Shown here piece by piece: positions 26,544 through 36,240 of a DNA stretch of 54,860 bases. The stretch is from an uncultured Caulobacteraceae bacterium. GTDB taxonomy: Bacteria; Pseudomonadota; Alphaproteobacteria; Caulobacterales; Caulobacteraceae. A model generated the notes under the pieces. The model had not been told where the DNA came from and did no database searches. It saw only the letters and a program-made list of their open reading frames with translations. Location: positions 1 through 54,860 of the forward strand of contig CAIQJF010000022.1 of assembly GCA_903872075.1 (NCBI GenBank), in the 5' to 3' direction. The stretch's first letter is position 1. Each line of letters begins with the position of its first letter. The translations under genes were made by a program, and so were the position numbers.

Positions 26544-28841
26544 GGCGGGTTGAATGAAGCTATCGATCACCTTCTTCTCGCCGGCGGTCTCGAAGGCCAC
26601 CGTAAGTTTGTTCCCCTCGACCACCGTCACCTGGCCGTAACCGAACTTCTGGTGGAAGACCCGGTCGCCGCGGGCGTAGGCGCTCGGCCGCGCGGGGTCC
26701 GAGATGGCGACGAGCCGGCCTTCGCCCTCGATGACCTGCGTGCGACCTGGCGGGCCGCCGGCGTAGCCGCGAGACTGCGCGCGCTTCCAGCCGGGGCTGT
26801 CGTAGCCCGAGCCATAGTGGGTTTCGTCCCAAGTCGATCCGGTCTGCTTCAGGCCAGGGCCCCCGCCATAGTACCCCGTCTCGGAGGCCGCCTCGACGCT
26901 GGCGTGGGGCAGTTCGTCGACGAATCGGCTCGGTAGCTGGCTGGTCCATCGCCCGTAGACCTGCCGGTTCGCGGCGAAGGAGATCCGCGCCTCCTCCCGC
27001 GCCCGGGTCAGGCCGACGTAGGCCAGCCGGCGCTCCTCCTCGAGACCGCGTTCGCCGTGTTCGTCCATGCTGCGTTGACTGGGAAACACGCCTTCCTCCC
27101 AGCCAGGCAGGAACACCAACGGGAACTCCAGGCCCTTGGCGGCGTGGAGGGTCATGATCTGCACCGCGTCGTCCCCGGCCCCCCGGTCGAGGTCGGCCAC
27201 CAGTGACACATGTTCGAGATAGGCTTCGAGCGTGTCGAACGCCCCCATGGACTGGACCAGTTCCTTGAGGTTCTCCAGCCGCGTCTGGCTGGTCGGTCCC
27301 TTGTCGAGCCGCAGGGCGTCGATGTAGCCGCTCTCCTCGAGGATGGTCTCGGTCAGGCGGGGATGGGCGAGGGCGTCGGCCTGGGCGCGCCAGCGGTCGA
27401 GATCGCGCAGGAAGGTGGACAGGGCCGTGCGGGCGCGGGCGGGGAGCTCATCGCTGACCACGAGGTCGCGTGCAGCCACCATGGCCGAGACGCCGCTGGT
27501 TCGGGCCACCGTGAGCAGTTTCTGGACCGTGGCGTCGCCGATCCCCCGGCGCGGGGTGTTGACGATGCGTTCGAAGGCCAGATCGTCATCCTGCGACTGC
27601 ACGAGACGCAGATAGGCGTGGGCGTCCCGAATCTCGGCCCGCTCGAAGAATCTGGGGCCGCCGACGACCGTGTAGGGGATCTGCAGCAGCACGAACCGCT
27701 CTTCGAAGGCCCGCATCTGGAAGGAGGCGCGAACCAGGATCGCCACCTCGCTGTACCGGCGGCTCTTGCGCCAGCGCTCGATCTCCTCGGCCACGAGTCG
27801 CGACTCGGCCTCGCCGTCCCAGACGCCCCGGACCTGCACGCGTTCGCCGCCCGTGGCTTCGGTCCACAGGGTCTTGCCCAGGCGGTCGCGGTTGGCGGTG
27901 ATCAGGCCCGAGGCCGCCGCCAGGATGTGCTCGGTGGAGCGGTAGTTCCGCTCAAGCCGGATCACCTGGGCTCCCGGAAAATCCCGTTCGAACCGCAGGA
28001 TGTTGTCCACCTCGGCGCCCCGCCAGCCGTAGATCGACTGATCATCGTCGCCAACGCAACAGATGTTCCGCCGCCCCTGGGCCAGGAGGCGCAGCCACAG
28101 GTACTGGGCGACATTGGTGTCCTGGTATTCGTCGACCAGGACGTATTTGAACCGGCGATGGTAGTCCGCCAGCACGTCTTCATGCTTGGTGAAGATGGTC
28201 AGATTGTGCAGCAGCAGGTCGCCGAAGTCGCAGGCGTTCAGGATTCTCAGGCGCTCCTGATAGAGACTGTAGAGCGCCGCCCCACGGTTGTTGGCGAAAT
28301 GCGCGCCCTCGGCCGGCGGCAGGCTGTCGGGCGTCCAGCCGCGGTTCTTCCAGTGGTCGATCAGGCCGGCGAGGTGCTTCGGAGTCCAGCGCTTGGGATC
28401 GATGTTCTCGGCCGCAAGCAGTTGCTTGATCAGCCGCTCCTGATCGTCGTTGTCGATGATGGTGTAGCTGGACTTCAGTCCGACCAGCTCGGCGTGGCGA
28501 CGCAGGATCTGGGCGGCGACCGAGTGGAAGGTGCCGAGCCAGCGCAAGCCTTCCGCCGACGGTCCGATCATGTCGGTGATGCGGTGCCGCATCTCGCGGG
28601 CGGCCTTGTTGGTGAACGTGACAGCCAGAAGTTCCCAGGGGCGCGCCTTGCCGGAGGTCAGGATGTGGGCCAGGCGCGTGGTCAGAACGCGCGTCTTGCC
28701 GGTGCCGGCGCCGGCCAGAACCAGGACCGGCCCTTCGGTCGCCTCCACGGCCTGCCGCTGCTCGGGATTCAGCCCCGCGAGGGCGTCCGGTCCCTGCGCA
28801 CGGGCCAGATCGGAGATGCGAGGGGTGGGTAGATCGGACAC
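26541..28841 (-). CDS. uvrD: ATP-dependent DNA helicase UvrD/PcrA
   Basis: Superfamily 1A 3'-5' helicase for nucleotide-excision and mismatch repair and removal of proteins from DNA. In 766 residues it has motif I LAGAGTGKTRVL (~42-53), motif Ia VTFTNKAAREM, motif II VDEYQDTN, motif III VGDDDQSIYGWRGA, motif IV RLERNYRSTEHIL, and motif V/VI MTLHAAKGLEFPLVFL and YVGLTRAREE. A PcrA/UvrD-type C-terminal Tudor-like segment (GDRVFHQKFGYGQVTVV) is at the end. It is convergent with DUF3126, and cytochrome b561 lies upstream on the same strand. Confidence 0.94.
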   Translation of the reverse strand: MSDLPTPRISDLARAQGPDALAGLNPEQRQAVEATEGPVLVLAGAGTGKTRVLTTRLAHILTSGKARPWELLAVTFTNKAAREMRHRITDMIGPSAEGLRWLGTFHSVAAQILRRHAELVGLKSSYTIIDNDDQERLIKQLLAAENIDPKRWTPKHLAGLIDHWKNRGWTPDSLPPAEGAHFANNRGAALYSLYQERLRILNACDFGDLLLHNLTIFTKHEDVLADYHRRFKYVLVDEYQDTNVAQYLWLRLLAQGRRNICCVGDDDQSIYGWRGAEVDNILRFERDFPGAQVIRLERNYRSTEHILAAASGLITANRDRLGKTLWTEATGGERVQVRGVWDGEAESRLVAEEIERWRKSRRYSEVAILVRASFQMRAFEERFVLLQIPYTVVGGPRFFERAEIRDAHAYLRLVQSQDDDLAFERIVNTPRRGIGDATVQKLLTVARTSGVSAMVAARDLVVSDELPARARTALSTFLRDLDRWRAQADALAHPRLTETILEESGYIDALRLDKGPTSQTRLENLKELVQSMGAFDTLEAYLEHVSLVADLDRGAGDDAVQIMTLHAAKGLEFPLVFLPGWEEGVFPSQRSMDEHGERGLEEERRLAYVGLTRAREEARISFAANRQVYGRWTSQLPSRFVDELPHASVEAASETGYYGGGPGLKQTGSTWDETHYGSGYDSPGWKRAQSRGYAGGPPGRTQVIEGEGRLVAISDPARPSAYARGDRVFHQKFGYGQVTVVEGNKLTVAFETAGEKKVIDSFIQPA

Positions 28842-28907
28842 AGCGGGGCTCTGCGCGGGAATCGCGCCTAGCGGAACATATGGAGCACGCGCGCCGGTGA
28901 GGCGAGT

Positions 28908-29444
28908 CTAGACGCGCGGGCCGAAGCTCATCCGGCGGAGCAGGTGATCCTTGCGGATGAGCTGATGGAAGAGCGCCGCGCCGAAGTGCAGAGCGATCAG
29001 ACCCGCCAGCAGCCAGGCCAGCTTTCCGTGCGCCTGGAAGACCGCGAAGGTGTCGAAATCCGGCAGCGGCGCTTTCGATCCGCCGAAAACGATATCCGGC
29101 AGGCCCGAACTGAGACTTTTGGCGATCCCGCAGCCGATCACGGCGAACACCACAAGATAGAAGCTCCAGTGAATCAGGCCCGCCAGCCGGTCGAGAACCG
29201 GGTTGCCGCTGGTCGCCGGCGGGGGCCGGTCGGTGCGCAGCCTGAGGACCAACCGCAGCGCCATCAGGACAAGCACCGTGAAGCCGCCGACCATGTGCAG
29301 GGCGATGGCTGTCTTTCTGACCGGCGCGTCGTCCGGAATGGCGTCGAACACCACGAAACCCATGAAGAGAGCGCCTATCACCAACAGGGCGATCAGCCAG
29401 TGCAGGGTCACCATCAGGGGATGGTATCGGGATACGGTCGGCAT
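28908..29444 (-). CDS. Cytochrome b561 family membrane protein
   Basis: Four-helix inner-membrane dihaem cytochrome b (CybB-type). The 178 residues contain hydrophobic helices at ~12-33, ~48-67, ~89-108 and ~141-160. Conserved histidines at 15 (VTLHWLIAL), 50 (ALHMVGG), 92 (IHWSFY) and 139/153 (QAHGKLAW, LHFGAALFH) are suitable haem ligands. Members shuttle electrons from ubiquinol or oxidise superoxide. AGGAG upstream supports the ATG at 29444. Divergent from the acyl-CoA dehydrogenase gene. Confidence 0.9.
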   Translation of the reverse strand: MPTVSRYHPLMVTLHWLIALLVIGALFMGFVVFDAIPDDAPVRKTAIALHMVGGFTVLVLMALRLVLRLRTDRPPPATSGNPVLDRLAGLIHWSFYLVVFAVIGCGIAKSLSSGLPDIVFGGSKAPLPDFDTFAVFQAHGKLAWLLAGLIALHFGAALFHQLIRKDHLLRRMSFGPRV

Positions 29445-29615
29445 CGCTGGGATCTCCTCCGCGCGTTCGAGACCCGACCTTGAGGCGCGCGCCGCGCCTT
29501 GTCGAGACCACGCTCGCCATGGACGGTTGAACCCCGCTCGGCCAACCCGCTAAAGAGAGTCTCAACTCGCCGGCGCGCCGCGCCCGGCCAGCCGCCATAC
29601 GGGAGCCCAGACGCC

Positions 29616-30839
29616 ATGGATATCGATTTCAGCCCCGAGGATCTGGCCTTCCGCGACGAGGTGCGGGCCTTCATCGATGAGGCCTTCGACGACGACATGC
29701 GCGCCCGGGCCGCCCAGTCCAAGACCGGCGGGATCGGCTGCGTCGCCCAGATCCGTTGGTTCAAGCGCCTCGGCGCGCGCGGCTGGATGGCGCCCGACTG
29801 GCCGGTGGAGTACGGCGGCACGGGGTGGACCCAGGCGCAGAAGTTCATCTTCGACATGGAGATGGCCCTGGCCGGAGCGCCGACCACGTCCAACATGGGC
29901 ACGAAGATGTGCGCCCCGGTGATCATGGCCTTCGGTACGCCCGAGCAGAAGGCGCAGCACCTGCCCAAGATTCTCTCGGCCGACGTCTGGTGGTGCCAGG
30001 GCTATTCCGAACCGGGCTCTGGCTCTGACCTGGCCTCTCTGGCGCTCAAGGCCGAACTGGACGGCGATCACTATGTGCTCAACGGCTCGAAGATCTGGAC
30101 CACCTACGCCCAGTACGCCGACTGGATGTTCTGCCTGGTGCGCACCGATGCGAAGGGGAAGAAGCAGGAGGGTATCTCGTTCCTGTTGCTCGACATGAAG
30201 ACCCCTGGCGTCGTGGTCCGGCCGCTGCCCACTCTTGACGGTCCGGCGGACGGTACGCAGGAGGTCAATCAGGTCTATTTCGAGGATGTGCGGGTTCCCG
30301 TCGCCAACCGCATCGGCGAGGATGGGCAGGGCTGGACCTACGCCAAGTACCTGCTGCAGTTCGAACGCGGCGGGGTCTACGCTCCCGGCCTCACTCACCA
30401 ACTCAATCGGGTGAAGCACTTCGCCCGCCTTGAGCGCGACGGCGAGGACCGTGCCATGATCGCCAGTCCCGACTTCCGCCGAAAGCTTGCCGACATGGAA
30501 ATCCGCATTGAGACCCTCAACGCCACGGAACTGAAGGTGTTCGCCGGCCGCGCAGCCGGCGTGGCTATGGGCCCGGTCTCGTCGATGCTGAAGCTGGAAG
30601 GCAGCCAGACCCAGCAAGCGGTGACCGAACTGGCCCTTGAGGCGGTCGGCGCCTACAGCGCCCCGTTTGTGCAGGACACCTTCGCCGGACTGACGGGCGA
30701 GGTGAATGTCCCGCGCGCCGGCCCCGACTATGCCGCCACGGTCGCGCCGATGTATTTCAACTTCCGCAAGACCTCGATCTACGCCGGCTCCAATGAGATC
30801 CAGCACAACATCATGGCCAAGATGATCCTGGGAATCTGA
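29616..30839 (+). CDS. Acyl-CoA dehydrogenase family protein
   Basis: FAD-dependent dehydrogenase of an unknown acyl-CoA. From ATG 29616 it has 407 residues with FSPEDLAFRDEVRAF at the N-terminus, the FAD/substrate segment QGYSEPGSGSDLASL (~128-142), WTTYAQYADW, and a C-terminal YAGSNEIQHNIMAKMILG. The position of the usual catalytic glutamate (YEGT in medium-chain enzymes) is Ala390 here, while a glutamate is present at the helix-G site (QFERGG, Glu250), suggesting an alternative base as in long-chain and isovaleryl enzymes. The in-frame extension to 29499 is basic and lacks family features. Neighbours suggest lipid or steroid-like degradation; this is inference. Confidence 0.88.
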   Translation: MDIDFSPEDLAFRDEVRAFIDEAFDDDMRARAAQSKTGGIGCVAQIRWFKRLGARGWMAPDWPVEYGGTGWTQAQKFIFDMEMALAGAPTTSNMGTKMCAPVIMAFGTPEQKAQHLPKILSADVWWCQGYSEPGSGSDLASLALKAELDGDHYVLNGSKIWTTYAQYADWMFCLVRTDAKGKKQEGISFLLLDMKTPGVVVRPLPTLDGPADGTQEVNQVYFEDVRVPVANRIGEDGQGWTYAKYLLQFERGGVYAPGLTHQLNRVKHFARLERDGEDRAMIASPDFRRKLADMEIRIETLNATELKVFAGRAAGVAMGPVSSMLKLEGSQTQQAVTELALEAVGAYSAPFVQDTFAGLTGEVNVPRAGPDYAATVAPMYFNFRKTSIYAGSNEIQHNIMAKMILGI

Positions 30840-30843
30840 CGCC

Positions 30844-31052
30844 CTAGGTCTGGTTTGCAAACGCCAGAGCCGCCACCCGGCACGCCGAGGCGAGAGGGCG
30901 TTCGCCGCGTCCCTGATCGATGTCGGCCAGGAGACCTGCGAGGGTTAGGCTTCGCGACGCCGCAAGGGCTTCGAGAGTGGCCCAGAATTCGGGTTCAAGG
31001 GCTACGGATGTGGCGTGACCGGCCAGGTTCACCGACCGTTTCTTCAGGCCGC

Positions 31053-31056
<4 letters not shown>
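30844..31056 (-). CDS. Ribbon-helix-helix domain protein (RHH_4 type)
   Basis: Small (70 residues) likely DNA-binding protein. It opens LKKRSVNLAGHATSVALEPEFW, a basic beta-strand pattern followed by two helices (FWATLEALAASRSLTLAGLLADID), as in the alphaproteobacterial RHH_4 family (PF13467). Its GTG start overlaps the DUF4169 stop by four bases, making it the third gene of an aminotransferase-DUF4169-RHH operon. Targets are unknown; autoregulation is possible but nothing in the sequence shows it. Ends a few bases from the convergent acyl-CoA dehydrogenase. Confidence 0.82.
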
Positions 31057-32503
<1,447 letters not shown>

Positions 32504-32563
32504 TCAGCTTGACGCTGCCGAGGTGGGTGGCGATACCCGGCGCCGACAGGGAAGGAAAAACAC

Positions 32564-33445
32564 ATGCAGGATCTCAGAGGCAAGGTCGCTTTCATCACCG
32601 GCGGCGCCAGCGGCATCGGACTGGCCATGGCCAAGGTGTTCGGCCGCGAAGGGATGAAAGTGATGCTCGCCGACATCGAGGCGGGCCCGCTGGCCGCGGC
32701 GGTCTCCGAGCTTCAGAGTCTGCAGATTCGCGCCGAGGGCGTAGTGGCCGACGTTCGCAGCCGGGATTCGCTGAAGAGCGCGGCCCTCGAGACCATCGCC
32801 AAGTTCGGCAAGGTTCATCTGGTCTGTAACAACGCCGGGGTCGGCTCGGGCGGCGCCTTCGGCACGGTGCCGGCGAAGGACTGGGCCTGGGTCGCCGACG
32901 TGAACCAGTTAGGCGTCGTCTATGGGATGGAGATCTTTGCGCCTCTGATGATGAGCCACGGCGAAGGCGGACATTTCGTCAACACCGCCTCCATGGCCGG
33001 CATGATCAGCCCGCCGGGCATGGAGCCCTATTGCGCGACGAAATTTGCCGTCGTGGCCATGAGCGAGGGCTGGGCCGCCCAGCTTGCTTCGCAGAACATC
33101 GGCGTTTCGATCCTCTGCCCCGGATTTGTGAAGACACGTATCCATGAAAGCCGGCGCAACCGGTCCGACGAATATGGGGCTGATCGCGTTCCCGATTTCG
33201 ATTCCAGCCTGACCTCGCCGGTGCTGACGGGCATTCCGACCGAACCGGTTGCCGAGCGCGTGCTGGAAGGCGTCGTGGATAACGACCTGTATATCTTCAC
33301 CCATCCGGAGATGCGGGTAGCCGTGGAAATGCGCTTCGCGCGGATCATGGAGGCTTTCGACAAATCGGCCAGGAGTGCGGCGCTGGCGGTTCTCCCGGAC
33401 CGCCCCGCCCCCAACCTCGACCCCATGGCGGCCGGAGGGCAGTGA
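32564..33445 (+). CDS. SDR family NAD(P)-dependent oxidoreductase
   Basis: Short-chain dehydrogenase of 293 residues: cofactor motif FITGGASGIGLAMAKVFG (~10-27), acidic ADIEAG after the second strand favouring NAD(H), NNAGVGSGG, NTASMAGMISPPG with the catalytic serine, and YCATKFA with Tyr/Lys. The C-terminal part (FVKTRIHESRRNRSDEYG and DLYIFTHPEM) resembles SDRs of lipid and steroid catabolic clusters. GGAAGG... precedes the ATG. It is followed after 39 bases by the VTT membrane protein. Confidence 0.87.
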   Translation: MQDLRGKVAFITGGASGIGLAMAKVFGREGMKVMLADIEAGPLAAAVSELQSLQIRAEGVVADVRSRDSLKSAALETIAKFGKVHLVCNNAGVGSGGAFGTVPAKDWAWVADVNQLGVVYGMEIFAPLMMSHGEGGHFVNTASMAGMISPPGMEPYCATKFAVVAMSEGWAAQLASQNIGVSILCPGFVKTRIHESRRNRSDEYGADRVPDFDSSLTSPVLTGIPTEPVAERVLEGVVDNDLYIFTHPEMRVAVEMRFARIMEAFDKSARSAALAVLPDRPAPNLDPMAAGGQ

Positions 33446-33484
33446 CGACCGGCGGCCGCCCAGACGCCGCCGGGCCCTAGAACG

Positions 33485-34153
33485 ATGGTGTCCGGTCCGG
33501 GGCGATGGCGCCGCGCCGCGATGGCTTTTCTGCTCTTCGGCGGGGTTGGTCTGATCTTCCTGTTCGGCGCGGGCGTGCTCGGCCTGAAAGGACCGGAAGC
33601 GGCCGCGCATTGGCTCGCCGCCGCGCAAGGCCCCTGGGCGCTGCCAGCCGCCGTGGCGGCTTTCGCCGGACTGGCCTTTCTGGGTGTTCCGCAGTTTGTG
33701 CTGATCGCCGCCGCCGTGGCGGCGTTCGGGCCCTTGGCCGGGGGCGCCTACAGCTGGACCGGTACGATGGTTTCCGCCCTGATCGGCTTCGGGCTAGGGC
33801 GGATCTGGGGCGCGCGTCTGCTGCCGCCCGCGGGCGAAGGCGCCATAGGCCGCTTCCTGATTCTGGTGGCCAGGAATGGCTTCCTGGCCAGTCTGGTGAT
33901 CCGGCTTGTGCCGTTCGCCCCGTTCGTCGTGATCAACATGGCGGCGGGGGTCACGGAAATCGGCCTCGCCGATTTCAGCCTGGGGACGGCGATCGGCATC
34001 CTGCCAAAGATCGTACTGACGGCCCTGACCGGGGCGTCCCTCGCGCGGCTGACCGGCGGACAGGCCAGCGCCGTCACGATCGCACTGCTGCTGCTCGCGG
34101 GCGCCTTGTGGTTCGCCGCAAGTGTCGCGGCGCGCCGGTGGATGCGGCCCTGA
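33485..34153 (+). CDS. TVP38/TMEM64 (VTT domain) membrane protein
   Basis: Polytopic inner-membrane protein of 222 residues in the DedA-like VTT superfamily, which includes lipid scramblases and undecaprenyl-phosphate flippases. Features: N-terminal helix (~12-30), the VTT core with FLGVPQFVLIAAAVAAFGPLAGGAYSWTG, GFGLGRIWG, and the conserved arginine-proline region VIRLVPFAPFVVINMAAGVT, then GILPKIVLTALTGASL and a final helix. It begins 39 bases after the SDR gene. Substrate unknown. Confidence 0.85.
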   Translation: MVSGPGRWRRAAMAFLLFGGVGLIFLFGAGVLGLKGPEAAAHWLAAAQGPWALPAAVAAFAGLAFLGVPQFVLIAAAVAAFGPLAGGAYSWTGTMVSALIGFGLGRIWGARLLPPAGEGAIGRFLILVARNGFLASLVIRLVPFAPFVVINMAAGVTEIGLADFSLGTAIGILPKIVLTALTGASLARLTGGQASAVTIALLLLAGALWFAASVAARRWMRP

Positions 34154-34162
34154 AACGGCCGA

Positions 34163-34534
34163 TCAGGCCATCTGAGCCTGGAAGCCAGGCAGGTCGAAGT
34201 AGTCGCGCCAAGCGCTGATCAGGTCGCCATGGAACTCGAAGGCGCCCATCACCGGCACGGACAGCGTCTTTTCGCCCATCACGAACACATCGACGCGTTC
34301 GGTCAGGACGACGCCGTCGGGCGTTTCCGCGATGTGGGTGATCGTCCACCGGACGGCGGTAGCTGCGAGCAGGAATGGGGTGACAGTGGCGCGGATCGCG
34401 TCGTGGCCCTTGGCTTCGGACAGCCCGACATTCAGATAGGTCGCGTCCGGCGTCATGCGGGCGAGGATCGACTCGATATCGCGTGCCTCCCAGGCGGCGA
34501 TGAAATCCTTCACGCGGTCCGAATTGGAAGCCAT
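34163..34534 (-). CDS. Limonene-1,2-epoxide hydrolase-like / SnoaL-fold protein
   Basis: Small cystatin-like cone fold (NTF2/SnoaL) protein, 123 residues, most like the limonene-epoxide hydrolase family (PF07858). It starts MASNSDRVKDFIAAWEARDIESILARMTPDATYLNVG and ends with GAFEFHGDLISAWRDYFDLPGFQAQM, including the Asp/Arg pair (FHGD, AWRDYFD) expected in the epoxide hydrolase pocket. AGGAGG eight bases before ATG 34534 is a strong ribosome site and fixes the start. It faces away from the thiolase-like gene cluster, so a role in terpenoid or lipid degradation is suggested only by context. Confidence 0.82.
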   Translation of the reverse strand: MASNSDRVKDFIAAWEARDIESILARMTPDATYLNVGLSEAKGHDAIRATVTPFLLAATAVRWTITHIAETPDGVVLTERVDVFVMGEKTLSVPVMGAFEFHGDLISAWRDYFDLPGFQAQMA

Positions 34535-34687
34535 GGTCGCTCCTCCTGGGTCGTTTCTTCGTCTCGCCGGTTTGGCTGGCGCGCGCCGCTGCATAAGGTC
34601 TCAGCCTTGCTCCCGCAACGTCACTCTCGACTCCGGCCCTGCATTCTTGCCAGGGTGGCGCAAATCAGACTTTGAGGGAGCCACCCG

Positions 34688-36229
34688 GTGGACGACAATA
34701 CCCCGGTGATCATCGGCGTCGGCGAAGCGTCCGAGCGTATCGATTCACCCGCCTATGAGGCGCTGTCGCCGGCCGACCTGGCGGGCCGCGCCGCCGCCGC
34801 CGCGCTGGAGGACGCCCTGAGTGTCGGGGCCATCGCCTCGCACATCGCCGTCATCGCGGCCATCCGCCAGTTCGAAGTGTCCGGTCCGAAGGTCGTCGCG
34901 CCGTTCGGAAAGGCGGATAATTTTCCCCGCGCCGTCGGCCGCCGGATCGGCGCCAACCCGGAGCGGGCAATCCTCGAGCCTGTCGGCGGGCAGGGCCCGC
35001 AGCATCTGGTCAACGAGTTCGCCCAGGCCATCGGCAGGGGTGAGACCGACATGGTGCTGATCTGCGGCAGCGAGGCGATCTCCACCGTCCGCCACCTGAC
35101 CAGCAAGGGGGAGACTCGGAATTGGTCGGAGGAGATCGGCGGGCAGCTTGAGGACCGGGGTTTCGGCGAGGGTCTCATGACGGCCGACATCGCCCGTCAC
35201 GGCGCACGCACGCCGATCAGCGTCTACGCCATGTTTGAGAACGCCCGGCGCGCGCGGCTGGGCCTCGGCCGTGACGCCTATCTGCTTGAGATGGGACGCC
35301 TGTTCGCGCCGTTCACCGAGGTCGCGTCGGGGAATCCGCACGCCATGTCGCGAGACATCTACACCGCCGAGCAGCTGGCCACCGTCACGGCGTCCAACCG
35401 TCTGACATCAGATCCCTTCCCACGGCGGGTTGTGGCGCGTGATCAGGCCAATCAGGGCGCCGCCGTGCTGATCGCGTCGGTTGCCAAGGCGCGCGCGCTT
35501 GGGGTGCCGGAGGAGAAGTTCGTCTACCTCTACGGCGGGGCTGACGCGCGCGAGCGGACGCCGATCGAGCGTCAGGACTGGTCGACCGGACCCGCCTCGA
35601 TCCTGGCCGCGAAGCGCGCGCTGGAGACCGCCGGCCTGACCCTCGCGGACATCGACATATTCGACTTCTATAGCTGCTTCCCCATCGCAGTGTTCAACGT
35701 CCGCGACGGCCTGGGCATGGCAGTGGACGATCCGCGGCCCCTGACGGTAACCGGCGGCCTGCCGTTCTTTGGCGGCGCGGGGAACAACTACTCCATGCAC
35801 GCCATCGCCGCGATGATCCGGCGGCTTCGGGCCCAGCCCAAGGCCCACGGCCTGGTGGCGGCCAACGGCGGTTTCCTCTCGAAATATTCCGTCGGCGTCT
35901 ATTCGGCCGTTCCGGCGCCCTGGCGCGGCTTCGACAGCAAGGCGTTGCAGGCTGAGATCGACTCCTGGCCCGCCCCGACAATCGTGGCCGGGGGCGGGAA
36001 GGGGACCATCCTGACCTACACGATCGATTACAGCGGCAAGGCGCCGGTCGGCACGATCCTCGGCCAAACTGCCGGCGGCGAGTGCTTCGTGGCCATGACC
36101 GATCCTGAGGACCAGACGATCGTGCAGCAGATGATCGCGAACGAGCCGCTGGGTGGTGTTGTGGAGGTGACTCCCAACGCCGAGGACCGCGCCATCATCC
36201 GGATCTTCAGGCCAGCGTCGGCCGGTTAG
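34688..36229 (+). CDS. Thiolase-like protein (TLP1 type) lacking catalytic cysteines
   Basis: Thiolase fold with an extra C-terminal domain. In 513 residues the two thiolase halves are visible, but the nucleophile site (NxxCxSG in true thiolases) reads EPVGGQGPQHLV (~97-108) with no cysteine. The second site (CxGGG) reads AANGGFLSKYSVG, and the GHP loop reads FFGGAGNNYS. From about residue 410 there is an OB-like added domain (GKGTILTYTIDYSGKAPVG). These are traits of the type-1 thiolase-like proteins. It probably binds acyl-CoA but is unlikely to perform normal thiolysis. It is 11 bases before the acyl-CoA ligase and likely cotranscribed. Annotators often call it acetyl-CoA acetyltransferase. 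Confidence 0.83.
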   Translation: MDDNTPVIIGVGEASERIDSPAYEALSPADLAGRAAAAALEDALSVGAIASHIAVIAAIRQFEVSGPKVVAPFGKADNFPRAVGRRIGANPERAILEPVGGQGPQHLVNEFAQAIGRGETDMVLICGSEAISTVRHLTSKGETRNWSEEIGGQLEDRGFGEGLMTADIARHGARTPISVYAMFENARRARLGLGRDAYLLEMGRLFAPFTEVASGNPHAMSRDIYTAEQLATVTASNRLTSDPFPRRVVARDQANQGAAVLIASVAKARALGVPEEKFVYLYGGADARERTPIERQDWSTGPASILAAKRALETAGLTLADIDIFDFYSCFPIAVFNVRDGLGMAVDDPRPLTVTGGLPFFGGAGNNYSMHAIAAMIRRLRAQPKAHGLVAANGGFLSKYSVGVYSAVPAPWRGFDSKALQAEIDSWPAPTIVAGGGKGTILTYTIDYSGKAPVGTILGQTAGGECFVAMTDPEDQTIVQQMIANEPLGGVVEVTPNAEDRAIIRIFRPASAG

Positions 36230-36240
36230 GGACAACGCCT

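Noticed and set aside
27210..28832. A 540-codon plus-strand frame inside uvrD
   Set aside because: Antisense of the helicase motifs; low-complexity Gly/Val/Gln composition typical of GC-rich shadows.
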